Shown: positions 51,986 through 61,988, counted from the stretch's first letter. The stretch: 64,000 nucleotides of DNA from Endozoicomonas euniceicola (GCF_025562755.1 NZ_CP103300.1:6078501-6142500); one strand, 5' to 3'. Numbers and translations: made by a program. Notes: generated from the sequence alone by a model not told the origin.

Positions 51986-52279
51986 TCAGTCCCCGGAGCG
52001 GGGCTCACTCTCAGGCCAGTCGGAAAAAGGAAAAGGCTTTGTCTCGGCGTTGTAGGTAAGAAATTCAAGAATCTGAAAAAGATAAAGATTGAGGCTTTTA
52101 GAAAAAACCAGCAGACGGGCATTAGGCTCCCCACTGACAAACCCCACTACCGTCTGCACCAGGGCGACAATAAACACCAGGAGCCCGGCGAAATAGCCCG
52201 CGACCAGATAAAACGCCATAAACAGCAGTCGCAGCCAGCGAGATTCAGATTTAAGGTTGTTAACTAGTTTATCGTCCAT
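51986..52279 (-). CDS. DUF4389 membrane protein
   Basis: 97 residues with two hydrophobic helices (LLFMAFYLVAGYFAGLLVFI and the VQTVVGFVSG region), then NARLLVFSKSLNLYLFQILE FLTY, the DUF4389 pattern. It follows gpsA by 24 bases in one operon, as in Pseudomonas relatives. Function unknown. Confidence 0.88.
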   Translation of the reverse strand: MDDKLVNNLKSESRWLRLLFMAFYLVAGYFAGLLVFIVALVQTVVGFVSGEPNARLLVFSKSLNLYLFQILEFLTYNAETKPFPFSDWPESEPRSGD

Positions 52280-52303
52280 ATTGTGTTGCCTGCTTTTGTA
52301 TCG

Positions 52304-53332
52304 TTATCGCACCATAAATTCGACGTCGGTCTTCAGCTCTTTCATCATCATGCCTTTGACCAGCTGCTGCACATCATAACCCTCAAAGATAATTTTGTGC
52401 AGTGCGTCCGCCATTGGCATATAAACGCCTAACTCTTCAGCCTTCTGATGCACCTGGCACAAAGTATTGACCCCCTCCGCCACCTGCCCAAGCGATTCCT
52501 CTGCCTGCTTCAGGCTTTTGCCCTGCCCCAGGGCATACCCCACCTGAAAATTACGACTCAGACTGGAGGTGCAGGTAGCGATCAGGTCGCCCACGCCGGC
52601 CAGCCCCAGAAACGTCAGCGGATTCGCACCCAGCTTCACGGCAAAGCGGCTCATTTCAGCCAGACTGCGGGTAATCAGCATACTTTTGGTATTTTCGCCC
52701 ATGTTCATGGCCGCTCCCATACCCGTCACAATGGCATAGATATTCTTCAGGGCACCAGCCAGCTCGACCCCATAAACATCGTGGTTGGAATAGACCCGGA
52801 AATAGTCGCAGTGCAGCACACCCTGAACAATTTCGCACAGGTCATCATCTTCACTGGCAATCACCGAAGCCGTTACCGCTTTGGCAACAATTTCCTTCGC
52901 CAGGTTCGGACCACTGAGAACGCCCATCCGGATATCAGACAGCTCTTCTTTGAGAATCTCACTCATCAGGTCAAAAGTGACCGGCTCGATTCCCTTGGTG
53001 GTGCTCACCACAATTTTACCCTTCAGGCCATCGCCCGCCTGCTGCACCACTGAGCGGAATGACTTACTGGGAATGGCGATCAGTACAATATCAGCACTCG
53101 CAAGAACGGTCTGCAAATCCGTTGAAGCCGAGACTGACGGATGGATAGAAAACCCCGGAAGATAGCGATGGTTCACATGATCATTATTGATCCCCTGAAC
53201 CTGCTCCGGATTGCGCATCCACAAACGCACGTTATGTCCGTTGTTGGCTGAGATATCAGACAGTGCGGTGCCAAAGCTGCCGCCACCCAGAATGGCTATG
53301 GTATACTGCCTGCTGCCGTTGCTCGGTGTCAT
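52304..53332 (-). CDS. gpsA: Glycerol-3-phosphate dehydrogenase [NAD(P)+]
   Basis: 342 residues. Rossmann loop IAILGGGSFGTALSDISANN, VSTTKGIEP, LSGPNLAKEIVAKAVTASVI, catalytic Lys in GVELAGALKNIYAIVTGMGA, and NPLTFLGLAGVGDLIATCTS. Makes sn-glycerol-3-phosphate from DHAP for phospholipids. Divergent from fabAB across a 340-base gap. Confidence 0.97.
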   Translation of the reverse strand: MTPSNGSRQYTIAILGGGSFGTALSDISANNGHNVRLWMRNPEQVQGINNDHVNHRYLPGFSIHPSVSASTDLQTVLASADIVLIAIPSKSFRSVVQQAGDGLKGKIVVSTTKGIEPVTFDLMSEILKEELSDIRMGVLSGPNLAKEIVAKAVTASVIASEDDDLCEIVQGVLHCDYFRVYSNHDVYGVELAGALKNIYAIVTGMGAAMNMGENTKSMLITRSLAEMSRFAVKLGANPLTFLGLAGVGDLIATCTSSLSRNFQVGYALGQGKSLKQAEESLGQVAEGVNTLCQVHQKAEELGVYMPMADALHKIIFEGYDVQQLVKGMMMKELKTDVEFMVR

Positions 53333-53673
53333 GTTTCAGTTTCCGGTCAGATTATTTCCTTTGAAGTCAAGATGATACCTCATAGCGAGACACTCAGCAG
53401 CATAGACAATGTGTTAACACATAAATCACTGCGTAAATGCTCCGTTTCTTCACTGTTGTAATTTTGTTAAATGCCCCCAAATAGTCATGATGTGTAACGA
53501 GAGCAATGGTATAGTTCAGCCACGAATGCCTATAGCGCAAGAAAAGCAGAGTGCTGCCAAAAGCAGCTATCATAACGCACACAGAATGACGGAACCCACA
53601 GAGCGCTTCCGATTGCCCATTGACTGCGTCTGAACTGAATGCCGATGCAGACATTTCATGGAATAACGAACGA

Positions 53674-54186
53674 ATGAAGCAACAATCCTTCGAAAAAGAC
53701 GATCTGATCCGCTGTTCACAAGGTGAACTGTTTGGCCCGGGCAATGCACAGCTGCCGGCTCCCAATATGCTAATGCTGGATCGCATTGCCCATATCTCCG
53801 ACGAAGGCGGCGCCTACGGCAAAGGCGAAATTATTGCCGAACTGGACATCGCACCGGACCTGTGGTTCTTTGACTGCCACTTCCCGGGCGATCCGGTCAT
53901 GCCAGGCTGCCTGGGTCTTGACGCCATGTGGCAACTGGTAGGCTTTTTCCTGGGCTGGCAGGGTAATCCGGGTCGTGGCCGGGCACTGGGCTGCGGTGAG
54001 GTGAAGTTCACTGGCCAGATTTTGCCGACCAGTAAGAAAGTAACCTATCGGATCAATATCAAGCGTGTTATTGCCCGAAAACTGGTACTGGGCATTGCCG
54101 ACGGCAGTGTCAGCGTCGATGGCAGAGAGATTTATACTGCCGAAGGGCTGCGCGTTGGTCTGTTCCATAACACAGACTCTTTCTGA
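53674..54186 (+). CDS. fabA: 3-hydroxydecanoyl-ACP dehydratase/isomerase FabA
   Basis: 170 residues from ATG 53674 (MKQQSFEKDDLIRCSQGELF), the normal FabA start; upstream in-frame starts are ignored. Catalytic His69 in DCHFPGDPVMPG and Asp83 in LGLDAMWQLVG. Introduces the cis double bond for unsaturated fatty acids. Operon with fabB. Confidence 0.97.
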   Translation: MKQQSFEKDDLIRCSQGELFGPGNAQLPAPNMLMLDRIAHISDEGGAYGKGEIIAELDIAPDLWFFDCHFPGDPVMPGCLGLDAMWQLVGFFLGWQGNPGRGRALGCGEVKFTGQILPTSKKVTYRINIKRVIARKLVLGIADGSVSVDGREIYTAEGLRVGLFHNTDSF

Positions 54187-54215
54187 TTTCATTCAGCTAA
54201 TTCAGGTTTACACCA

Positions 54216-55433
54216 ATGAAACGAGTTGTAATTACAGGGATCGGCATCACTTCATGTCTGGGTAACACTCAGGACGCAGTGACCGACTCTCTCAAGCAGG
54301 GACGATCCGGCATTCGCTTCAACGAAACGTATGCCGGGCAGGGATTTCGCAGCCAGGTGTCTGGCACTGTTGACATTGACCTGAACGAACACATTGACCG
54401 TAAAACCGTTCGTTTTATGGGCAGTGCCGCTGCCTATGCCTACATTGCCATGAAGCAGGCCATTGAAGACGCCGGTCTGACCGAAAACCAGGTATCCAAC
54501 CCAAGAACCGGCCTGATCGCTGCCTCCGGCGGTGCTTCTTCCGAAAACATCGTTGAGTCTGCTGACGTTATGCGCAGCAAAGGCGTTAAGCGTGTTGGCC
54601 CATACCGTGTTACCCGCACCATGGGCAGCACCGTATCAGCCTGTCTGGCCACCCCCTTCAAAATCAAGGGTGTGAACTACTCCATCACCTCTGCCTGTGC
54701 CACCAGCGCACACTGTATTGGCAATGCGGTAGAACAGATTCAACTGGGCAAACAGGACATTGTTTTCGCCGGTGGTGGTGAAGAAGAGCACTGGACGCAG
54801 ACGGGTCTGTTTGACGCGATGGGCGCACTCAGCACCAAGTACAATGACACGCCCGATAAAGCTTCCCGGGCTTACGACGCTGACCGTGATGGTTTTGTTA
54901 TTGCTGGCGGTGGCGGCATGGTTGTGGTCGAAGAACTGGAACACGCCCTGGCTCGTGGTGCCAAAATCTACGCCGAAATCGTTGGTTACGGTGCCACCTC
55001 AGATGGTTATGACATGGTTGCTCCATCCGGTGAAGGCGCCATTCGCTGCATGAAGATGGCACTGGAAACCGTTGATGGCTCTATTGACTACATCAACACC
55101 CACGGCACTTCAACCCCCGTAGGCGACGTCGCTGAGTTGAAAGCATTGAAAGTAGTGTTTGGCGACAGTATGCCAACCATCAGCTCCACCAAGTCCCTGT
55201 CTGGTCACTCCCTGGGAGCTGCTGGCGTTCAGGAAGCTATTTACTGCCTGCTGATGATGAAGCATGACTTTATCACTGCCTCAGCCAATGTTGAAACCGT
55301 CGATCCGGAAGCTGAAGGTCTGCCAGTTCTGGTGGGCGAAGCGAAAGAACAAAAGTTGAATCGCATCCTGTCCAACAGCTTTGGCTTTGGTGGCACAAAC
55401 GCCTGTCTGGTGATGCAGCGCTACGATGGCTGA
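54216..55433 (+). CDS. fabB: 3-oxoacyl-ACP synthase I FabB
   Basis: 405 residues. Catalytic Cys in TSACATSAHCIGNAVEQIQL, His in YINTHGTSTPVGD and His in STKSLSGHSLGAAGVQEAIY; GFGGTNACLV at the end. Elongates cis-3-decenoyl-ACP. 29 bases after fabA. Confidence 0.97.
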   Translation: MKRVVITGIGITSCLGNTQDAVTDSLKQGRSGIRFNETYAGQGFRSQVSGTVDIDLNEHIDRKTVRFMGSAAAYAYIAMKQAIEDAGLTENQVSNPRTGLIAASGGASSENIVESADVMRSKGVKRVGPYRVTRTMGSTVSACLATPFKIKGVNYSITSACATSAHCIGNAVEQIQLGKQDIVFAGGGEEEHWTQTGLFDAMGALSTKYNDTPDKASRAYDADRDGFVIAGGGGMVVVEELEHALARGAKIYAEIVGYGATSDGYDMVAPSGEGAIRCMKMALETVDGSIDYINTHGTSTPVGDVAELKALKVVFGDSMPTISSTKSLSGHSLGAAGVQEAIYCLLMMKHDFITASANVETVDPEAEGLPVLVGEAKEQKLNRILSNSFGFGGTNACLVMQRYDG

Positions 55434-55478
55434 TACAGAGTAATGACTCTTCTCCAATAATTCGGATTAGCGTTCAGG

Positions 55479-55500
55479 GCCACCTTACCTGGAAGGTGGC
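55479..55500 (+). terminator. Hairpin after fabB
   Basis: GCCACCTT, loop ACCTGG, AAGGTGGC, followed by TCAATCTC; a weak T tract, 45 bases past the stop. Confidence 0.55.
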
Positions 55501-55548
55501 TCAATCTCATCAGAACTTCCGTTAACAGCCATTGCCATTGATACAAAC

Positions 55549-55977
55549 TCACAAAGCAGAGCAAGCCCCTCCTTCTGGCAGATTAAATTCATGCTTAGGT
55601 TTTTTTTGAGCGTCCAAGCGGGCATGCAACTCTCTTAATCGATCCTCCATCATTGGACTCAATGCACCACCTCTAGGCATTATTTCATTCAGTTCGATGA
55701 TTTGCTGTTCTAAACTGGGCTCCCGAACCGGATCTGCATCCCCAAATTCAATGCGCTGAAACTCCTGTTGCTCCTGTTCAATAGCAAGTTCGCGTTCACG
55801 AATACTGGTGGCTGACAGAGTATTCCCTGTTATGTACTGGTGTAGGTGCCCGATAGCATCTGAGATACGAACCAGCATATTCCAAAGCCTTCCTGAAGCA
55901 CTGTGTGCTGATCTGTCTTGAGCAGGACCAGAGGATTCACTAACTGCGTGCCTTAGTCCATTAGGTGGGATATCCAT
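55549..55977 (-). CDS. Small coiled protein ending in CAAX-like CSAL
   Basis: 142 residues from ATG 55977, chosen because AGGAG lies six bases upstream. No signal peptide. The disordered N-terminus leads to a helix (RLWNMLVRISDAIGHLHQYI), then charged coiled-coil segments (RERELAIEQEQQEFQRIEFG; MMEDRLRELHARLDAQKKPK). The last residues are GGACSAL; C-S-A-L has the form of a eukaryotic prenylation box (compare CSIL of a Legionella effector). Unknown family; possible effector, unproven. Confidence 0.5.
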   Translation of the reverse strand: MDIPPNGLRHAVSESSGPAQDRSAHSASGRLWNMLVRISDAIGHLHQYITGNTLSATSIRERELAIEQEQQEFQRIEFGDADPVREPSLEQQIIELNEIMPRGGALSPMMEDRLRELHARLDAQKKPKHEFNLPEGGACSAL

Positions 55978-56267
55978 AGAATTTCTCCTGTCGCTGGTTT
56001 CGTAGTCATGGCTCCCGGAAGCCTGACCGGGAACAGACCGACCGCCCTCCGGCATCCATGCCATCATGCGGTTGCAATAGATTGAAAAACGACTGTAACA
56101 ACGGGTTTGAGAAATAAAACTAACTTCTGGGTTAGGCCTGCTGACTACTGACAGCCGTATATTCTAAGCTTCAGCTTCCCTTATCACTGCATTTTTTGGA
56201 AATTGGAGAAGATAAGGGCTATGTTGATACCCCATATGATCAAGGGTCGATCTGAAAAAACAATCAA

Positions 56268-57422
56268 ATGCGAATACGTTATATTTCTACTGCCGGACTG
56301 ATGATGCTTGGGCTCTGCTGGTTCTCACTGCCACTGCCTGCCACCAGCATCTATCCGTGGCTGCCAAAAACCGTCACCCTTCATAATGACAAAACCAGAA
56401 ACAATAATTACGAACTTAATCCACAGCTGCCAGAAGACTGCACCCCGGGTCCCTGCCCAAAGTCCTCGCTAATTCGCGCTTATCAGAAGCTACAGTTCCA
56501 AGGCCTGAGAAGAAATAAGGGCATCCCCTCTCACACTAAAGACGCAAAGACCCTTCGAGTGGTCACCTATAATGTGCATTTCTGGCAACAGGCAGGCAGT
56601 GGACATTTTTCAACGTCAGAAAATGTCGCCAGGGAATTGATTAAAGAAATGGTGGCAATGGATGCAGATATTTATTTACTGCAAGAGGTCGTTTATGAAC
56701 AGGGCATTATTCATCGCCTGCTGAAGGCACTTAATATATCCGCCAAAGAACTCTACTTCTGCCCGGAATCAGGCAATTCCATAAACTCTCTTCCTGTAGG
56801 CAACCTGACTCTGCTGCGAAGAAAAGCTAAACATCTCTATACCAGTTACTACTTTTATAACCCAGCTACCGCAGGCACAGACTGGACACCCCATAATGGC
56901 ATCACACCTGATAATTCATCATCACCAGGGCGATGCGCCATTATTAGTACCATTATCCAGGGCGGGACAGATCAGACATTACAGGTTGTTAACACTCATC
57001 TTGACCATACCGATAACTGCCAGCATAAAATAGTGCAGCTACTGGGTACTATGCAGATGATGGGTGCCGATCCCTATTACCCTGAAATCAGTACCCAGCT
57101 GATTGGTGGTGACCTCAATATTCCAATGGCAAAACAACTGCCTGAGAACAAGCGTTATGCTCTTGAACGGGATGCCCGTTTAAGAAACACAACAGTAGAC
57201 TTACACCTGCTGGAGCTGCTTGAACAACACGGCTATACAGACTCTTTTGACTACTCCTGCATTGCACCACCCGGAGCAACAGTCTGGTCATTAATTCGCA
57301 TTGATTACCTATTCCTTAAACCTCGGAATCACAGCAGTATCAGCTTTGTCGGTCAGTATCTGTTTCATACCCTCAACAGCGATCACAGCGCCCTGGTGTT
57401 TGATATAAAACTCATCCCATAA
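56268..57422 (+). CDS. Secreted endonuclease/exonuclease/phosphatase-fold enzyme
   Basis: 384 residues with a signal peptide (1-26, MRIRYISTAGLMMLGLCWFS). From about residue 95 all EEP motifs are present: VVTYNVHFW (Asn), YLLQEVVYEQ (metal Glu), VVNTHLDHTD, IGGDLNIPM (Asp/Asn), RIDYLFL and NSDHSALVFDI (catalytic Asp-His). The superfamily includes DNase I, sphingomyelinase C and inositol-polyphosphate 5-phosphatases; the export signal favours an extracellular nuclease or phospholipid phosphodiesterase. Single gene, lineage-specific placement. Confidence 0.8.
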   Translation: MRIRYISTAGLMMLGLCWFSLPLPATSIYPWLPKTVTLHNDKTRNNNYELNPQLPEDCTPGPCPKSSLIRAYQKLQFQGLRRNKGIPSHTKDAKTLRVVTYNVHFWQQAGSGHFSTSENVARELIKEMVAMDADIYLLQEVVYEQGIIHRLLKALNISAKELYFCPESGNSINSLPVGNLTLLRRKAKHLYTSYYFYNPATAGTDWTPHNGITPDNSSSPGRCAIISTIIQGGTDQTLQVVNTHLDHTDNCQHKIVQLLGTMQMMGADPYYPEISTQLIGGDLNIPMAKQLPENKRYALERDARLRNTTVDLHLLELLEQHGYTDSFDYSCIAPPGATVWSLIRIDYLFLKPRNHSSISFVGQYLFHTLNSDHSALVFDIKLIP

Positions 57423-57434
57423 ACACTTTTAAAC

Positions 57435-58280
57435 TTATGACAATATGCCGTTAATCCGCTCTGCAACAAATTCCGTTGAACCATCCATATGAAAATGATG
57501 CGTGCCGTCAACGGCGTGAAAATGCACATTGGGAAAACGCTCGGTACTGTGTCCGATAATGGAGTCAACCACACCTTTTTCGGCATAAAACATATGGGTA
57601 TCACACTCAAGGGCATCAACAAATGACATAGCCTGCTCCGGTGTAAACCGTAAAGGTGAAGACAGCGTGAGTCTTGGGTCCGTTCGCCAGGTCCAGGCAT
57701 CGCCATCCAGATAAAGCGCCCGTTCAACCAGCAAGGCAGATGATGTCCGACTGACCGGAAACTGCCCAAACGAGCGAATACGAACAGCGTGTTCCATCGT
57801 CTTAAAACGGTTAACGGTTTTGCCTTTACGGTAAGCACGACGCTGTTCGATGTAATCTGCCAGAACCCTTGGGGCGTCTTCTGGTTTTCTTGGCCAGGGG
57901 TATAGGCCATCAATACAGATCAAATGCTCAACCCGTTCCTTTAAGACGGTCGCTGCCATAACAGCAGCCACCCCCCCCAGAGAATGCCCCATCAGACAGA
58001 AACTCTGTAGCTCTAATGTATCCGCAATATCAATGATGTCTTCAACATAGTTCCAGACGCAGTAATCCATATCCGCCGGACGGTGCTGTGATCGTCCATG
58101 TCCAGCCAGATCGACAGCGATCAGACGACTATTTTTTAACAGGGGAGCGACGGGGGTAAAACTGGCGGCATTATCCATCCAGCCGTGAAAGGCCAGTACC
58201 GGCTTTGCCTCCGGGTCACCCCACTCCAGGCCGGAAAATACCATTCGCCCTGTATTGATCTCAATATCCCCGGGCTGCAT
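57435..58280 (-). CDS. Alpha/beta hydrolase
   Basis: 281 residues. Oxyanion segment AFHGWMDNAASF, DLAGHGRSQHRP, nucleophile elbow FCLMGHSLGGVAAVMAA, and late Asp and His (VVDSIIGHSTERF; AVDGTHHFHMDGS). Cytosolic serine hydrolase, close in type to the conserved Pseudomonas hydrolase of the serine-hydrolase-like (SERHL) kind. Substrate unknown. Confidence 0.9.
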   Translation of the reverse strand: MQPGDIEINTGRMVFSGLEWGDPEAKPVLAFHGWMDNAASFTPVAPLLKNSRLIAVDLAGHGRSQHRPADMDYCVWNYVEDIIDIADTLELQSFCLMGHSLGGVAAVMAATVLKERVEHLICIDGLYPWPRKPEDAPRVLADYIEQRRAYRKGKTVNRFKTMEHAVRIRSFGQFPVSRTSSALLVERALYLDGDAWTWRTDPRLTLSSPLRFTPEQAMSFVDALECDTHMFYAEKGVVDSIIGHSTERFPNVHFHAVDGTHHFHMDGSTEFVAERINGILS

Positions 58281-58392
58281 AGCACACTCCTGTCAGCCTA
58301 TTTTTCAATGGCTTAACCTTCTTAGTAATCAACAAAGCGCATTAGTGTATTACAGCCGAAGTCGTATGTCAGGAAGGAGTGTTGAGTAAAAA

Positions 58393-59757
58393 CTATTCGC
58401 CAACCGCTATCAGCAGAGGCAGGTTTTCCAGCCGCTTTACCATTTTATCCAACATGGCAGGATAAAGTGGGTGGCGCATCAGGTCCGTGTACGCTGCTGT
58501 CGTTAGCCCCTGGGGTAACCAGGCGATTTCCGGCATAAAAATCTGTTCGCCCCGGTTCTGCAATAAAAACTGCTGGGCCAGTCTGGCCTGTTCCTCACTG
58601 ACCGTGAGTGCGGTAGCAAAGCGTATACCCGCCATATCAGCGATTAAATCAGAAAAGCTGAAACCACTGCCCCCGGCTTTGGCGTCAGCCTGTTCTTTAC
58701 TGATTCCTATATTCAGGGCAGTCTGCTCATCCAGACTCAAAGCCAGCGCTGCACTGACCAGAAAATGCTGAGCAAGATCAAAACGCCCCCTAAGGACAAT
58801 GGGACGATCCATAGACCTTGGCTTAATGCCAGGACCCAGCAATGGTCGCACTGAAGCGTCCGCCACCTGAATCGCAAACGCCCGGATCATACGACGATTC
58901 TCGTCAACAGCACTGCCCTGCTCACTGCGTGCTACTGCCAGCCCAACCATGGTTCGCAATAAATAGGCCATGGGAATGTCAGACAGGGAATTCTGGTCAG
59001 CCGCCGCTGCCAGAACGCTGAGATAAAGCCCTATAGCAGCTTTTTCTTCCTGATCACCGATTACCAGTTCCTCCGCCTGAGCTTTGAGGGTCTCTCGCAA
59101 CTCTTTGTTGGAGCGATACACCAGAACAGCCTTACCAGGAAAAATATCAAAACGTTTGACAGCTCCGGTAAGGGTTTTCCAGAGGCTGGCGCGTTTTTGT
59201 GGGATTAGAGGAAAAACCAGTTCAGTCCATACCCAGCTTATCCACTCACCCGCTAATGTCACACTCCCCAGCCTGAGATAATCCCAGCGGGGAACCCCTT
59301 CATGACCTGAAAACACCACCTCAAAATTGATAAAGCGGGGTTGGTCAAGCTGAAACTCAGTACTTAGTTTTACCGTCAGCTTATCATCGGTAAAGGCGGT
59401 ATCAGCACCGTAAACTTTCACCCTACCCTGGCCTAGCTGATTTAATCGGCTGGACCAGTAAAAAATCAGTGAACGTAAATCCCGGCTATCAATTTCAGCT
59501 CGAAATAGCTTGTTCGAGTCCATAGCCGACTGCACCTGGTTAATCCACTGTTCGGCCCGCTCAATAGATGGCGTCGAATCTTTCCAGCCCTGAACAGCGG
59601 GCACAGGCTTAAAAGAGACAAAGAGCCAGGTTAAAATAGCACCGAAAAATAAGGCAAGAAGAATAAGCAGCCCATAAAACAGCTTGAAGATTATTCTCAC
59701 AGTCCGTTTCCTGTTGTGATTATCAGACAGAATCCCGCTGTATAAGCTATCGGCCAC
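58393..59757 (-). CDS. Membrane-anchored conserved hypothetical protein
   Basis: 454 residues. One N-terminal transmembrane helix (about 25-48, LFYGLLILLALFFGAILTWL), then a large extracytoplasmic part with WSSRLNQLGQGRVKVYGADT and FDLAQHFLVSAALALSLDEQ. Repeated small-residue stretches suggest a helical domain at 240-400. No enzyme motif. Similar proteins occur in related gammaproteobacteria; function unknown. Confidence 0.7.
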   Translation of the reverse strand: MADSLYSGILSDNHNRKRTVRIIFKLFYGLLILLALFFGAILTWLFVSFKPVPAVQGWKDSTPSIERAEQWINQVQSAMDSNKLFRAEIDSRDLRSLIFYWSSRLNQLGQGRVKVYGADTAFTDDKLTVKLSTEFQLDQPRFINFEVVFSGHEGVPRWDYLRLGSVTLAGEWISWVWTELVFPLIPQKRASLWKTLTGAVKRFDIFPGKAVLVYRSNKELRETLKAQAEELVIGDQEEKAAIGLYLSVLAAAADQNSLSDIPMAYLLRTMVGLAVARSEQGSAVDENRRMIRAFAIQVADASVRPLLGPGIKPRSMDRPIVLRGRFDLAQHFLVSAALALSLDEQTALNIGISKEQADAKAGGSGFSFSDLIADMAGIRFATALTVSEEQARLAQQFLLQNRGEQIFMPEIAWLPQGLTTAAYTDLMRHPLYPAMLDKMVKRLENLPLLIAVGE

Positions 59758-59835
59758 TTTTATCAGGAAATCACCGGGTCAGGAAAAGTCTCCTTAACCC
59801 GGCAGGGGGTGATAGTGAAAGAGCAAATTACTGGC

Positions 59836-60618
59836 TCAGGTTGCAGGTGGGAACAAGGGTTCATACATTGGCTGTTTCATAGCTTCCCTGACCAGCCCCA
59901 GCAAATCAGATTCCCCCAGCACCTTGAGATCAGCCAGGCCATTAATCACAAAATAAATGGGCTGAACAATATCAATACGATAGGGGGTACGCAGCGCCCG
60001 GTTAACGCCAAAAGATTGATGAACAGGTTTACTGCCAAGGCAGGACAGAGTTTCCTTGTAGCTGGAAAGAATCCCTCCGCCATAGATACGCTTTCCACTG
60101 GGGGTGTCCAACAATCCGAATTCCACAGTAAACCAGTACAATCTGGCCAGATAAACCCGTTCTTCTTTACTGGCTTCTAAACCCACCTTGCCAAAGGTCT
60201 GGGTCAGGGAAGCAAAGGCGGGATTAGTCAGCAATGGGCAGTGGCCGAATATTTCATGAAAAATATCCGGCTCCTGCAAATAATCCAGCTCTTCGCGAGT
60301 TCGAATAAACGTCGCCACTGGAAACTGCTGATCGGCCAGTAACTGAAAGAAACGATCAAATGAGATCAGCGCCGGAACCCGGGCAACGCCCCACCCTGTT
60401 TCTTTTGCCAGAATTTCAGAAACCTCCGGCAGTTGAGGAATTCTATCCGGCGACAGCCTCAGCAGCTCCAGACCGGAAGTAAACTCATCACAGGCACGAT
60501 TCGGGAGATTTTTTATCTGCCGATTATAAAGAATGCTCCAGGTTTCATGCTCTTCATCCGGATAATGAATAAAACCCTGCTCATCCGCTTTTCTGGCCGT
60601 GTATGTTGATGATTTCAT
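59836..60618 (-). CDS. phhA: Phenylalanine 4-monooxygenase
   Basis: 260 residues. Biopterin-dependent aromatic hydroxylase: iron ligands in DIFHEIFGHCPLLTNP (two His) and YWFTVEFGLLDTPSGKRIYG (Glu), plus GWGVARVPALISFDRFFQLL. Converts Phe to Tyr. It starts two bases after the hppD stop, so translation is coupled. No pterin-recycling phhB or regulator phhR is in the window. Confidence 0.96.
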   Translation of the reverse strand: MKSSTYTARKADEQGFIHYPDEEHETWSILYNRQIKNLPNRACDEFTSGLELLRLSPDRIPQLPEVSEILAKETGWGVARVPALISFDRFFQLLADQQFPVATFIRTREELDYLQEPDIFHEIFGHCPLLTNPAFASLTQTFGKVGLEASKEERVYLARLYWFTVEFGLLDTPSGKRIYGGGILSSYKETLSCLGSKPVHQSFGVNRALRTPYRIDIVQPIYFVINGLADLKVLGESDLLGLVREAMKQPMYEPLFPPAT

Positions 60619-60620
60619 AG

Positions 60621-61721
60621 TTACCCATCCTTGAGAACTCCACGACGAATCTGGTCTCGTTCAATACTTTCAAACAACGCCTTGAAGTTACCTTCACCAA
60701 AGCCTTCGTCACCTTTGCGCTGGATAATTTCAAAAAAGATCGGACCAATGACCGTCTTAGTAAAAATCTGCAACAGCAGGCCATCACCGCTCGCATTAGT
60801 CTGTCCGCCGTCCAGCAAAATACCCCTCTTTTGCAAAGCTCTTTCATCCTCATCATGCCAGGGTAGTCGTTCCGACAGCATTTCGTAATAGGTATCCGGT
60901 GGCGACGGCATAAAACCGGTTCCCAGCCCCCGCATACGATCAACGGTTTCAAAGATATTTCGACTGGTCAGGGCGATGTGCTGAATGCCCTCTCCATTGT
61001 ATTGTTCCAGATACTCAGCAATCTGGCTCTTGTCATCGGAGGATTCATTGATAGGAATTTTAACCTTGCCACAGGGACTGGTCATCGCCCTGGACTTCAG
61101 CCCCGTCAGCTTGCCTTCGATGTCAAAATAGCGAATCTCCTTGAAGTTAAAAAGGCGCTCGTAAAAGCCAGCCCACTTGTCCATATCGCCCTTAGCAACG
61201 TTATGGGTCAGATGGTCCAGCACTTCAAGACCAACGTGGTCTTCATTTGTATTGGCTGAAGCAGGTAAGATTTCATACTCATCGTCAAAGATGGAACCGT
61301 CTTCTCCATAGCGATCAACAAGGTAGAGCAGGCTGTGACCGATGCCTTTAATACACGGTACCTGTCGCTGGTTAACGCTAAGTTCAGAGTCACCTGCATC
61401 CGCTCCCAGAGACAGCGCCCGGTCAAAGGCGTGGTCAGCGTCTGCAACCCTGATGCCAAAGGAGCAGGCACAGGGACCATGGATTTCATGAAACGACCGG
61501 CCAAATGAATCCGCCTCACCATTGACCAGAAACCGGATATCCCCCTGTTCATAAAGAGTGATGTCTTTAGATTTGTGCTTTCTTGCTGGTACAAAACCAA
61601 AGCTGCGGAAAAGCTGATGAAGCTCCTGCGGGTTGGCTGAAGCAAATTCGACAAACTCAAAGCCGTCGGTTCCCATTGGGTTACTGTCAGTAATTAACTG
61701 CTTTCGATTCGATTCCTTCAT
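60621..61721 (-). CDS. hppD: 4-hydroxyphenylpyruvate dioxygenase
   Basis: 366 residues. Iron ligands: His in GEGIQHIALTSRNIF, Glu in IGPIFFEIIQRKGDEGFGEG, and an N-domain HEIHGPCACSFGIRV; the C-terminal GNFKALFESIERDQIRRGVL is diagnostic. Converts HPP to homogentisate, two steps after PhhA in Phe/Tyr breakdown. First gene of the hppD-phhA operon. Confidence 0.96.
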   Translation of the reverse strand: MKESNRKQLITDSNPMGTDGFEFVEFASANPQELHQLFRSFGFVPARKHKSKDITLYEQGDIRFLVNGEADSFGRSFHEIHGPCACSFGIRVADADHAFDRALSLGADAGDSELSVNQRQVPCIKGIGHSLLYLVDRYGEDGSIFDDEYEILPASANTNEDHVGLEVLDHLTHNVAKGDMDKWAGFYERLFNFKEIRYFDIEGKLTGLKSRAMTSPCGKVKIPINESSDDKSQIAEYLEQYNGEGIQHIALTSRNIFETVDRMRGLGTGFMPSPPDTYYEMLSERLPWHDEDERALQKRGILLDGGQTNASGDGLLLQIFTKTVIGPIFFEIIQRKGDEGFGEGNFKALFESIERDQIRRGVLKDG

Positions 61722-61988
61722 GAATTACCCTCACTGATATCGGGATAACAGTATAGTTAACAGTGGTTGTAACACTGTTTTTTTTATTGTGTACGGAACT
61801 TCTCTTTTTGCAGATTACTTCTTCATCCAGTATATCCACGGTCTGGTACAAAATAACAGACCATCCGCCACTTTGATAAAGTCATCAAACCGACTGCCCA
61901 TCCGAACGGTATTTTCCTCAAGTAAAAAGCTCGATTTACGCATACTGACGAGCGTTTCTGAACTATCTTTGTCTCTAACTTTCAGCAG

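Noticed and set aside
53394..53786. 130-codon reverse frame between gpsA and fabA
   Set aside because: Overlaps the fabA start, no motif or ribosome-binding site; the region is better read as the divergent promoter.
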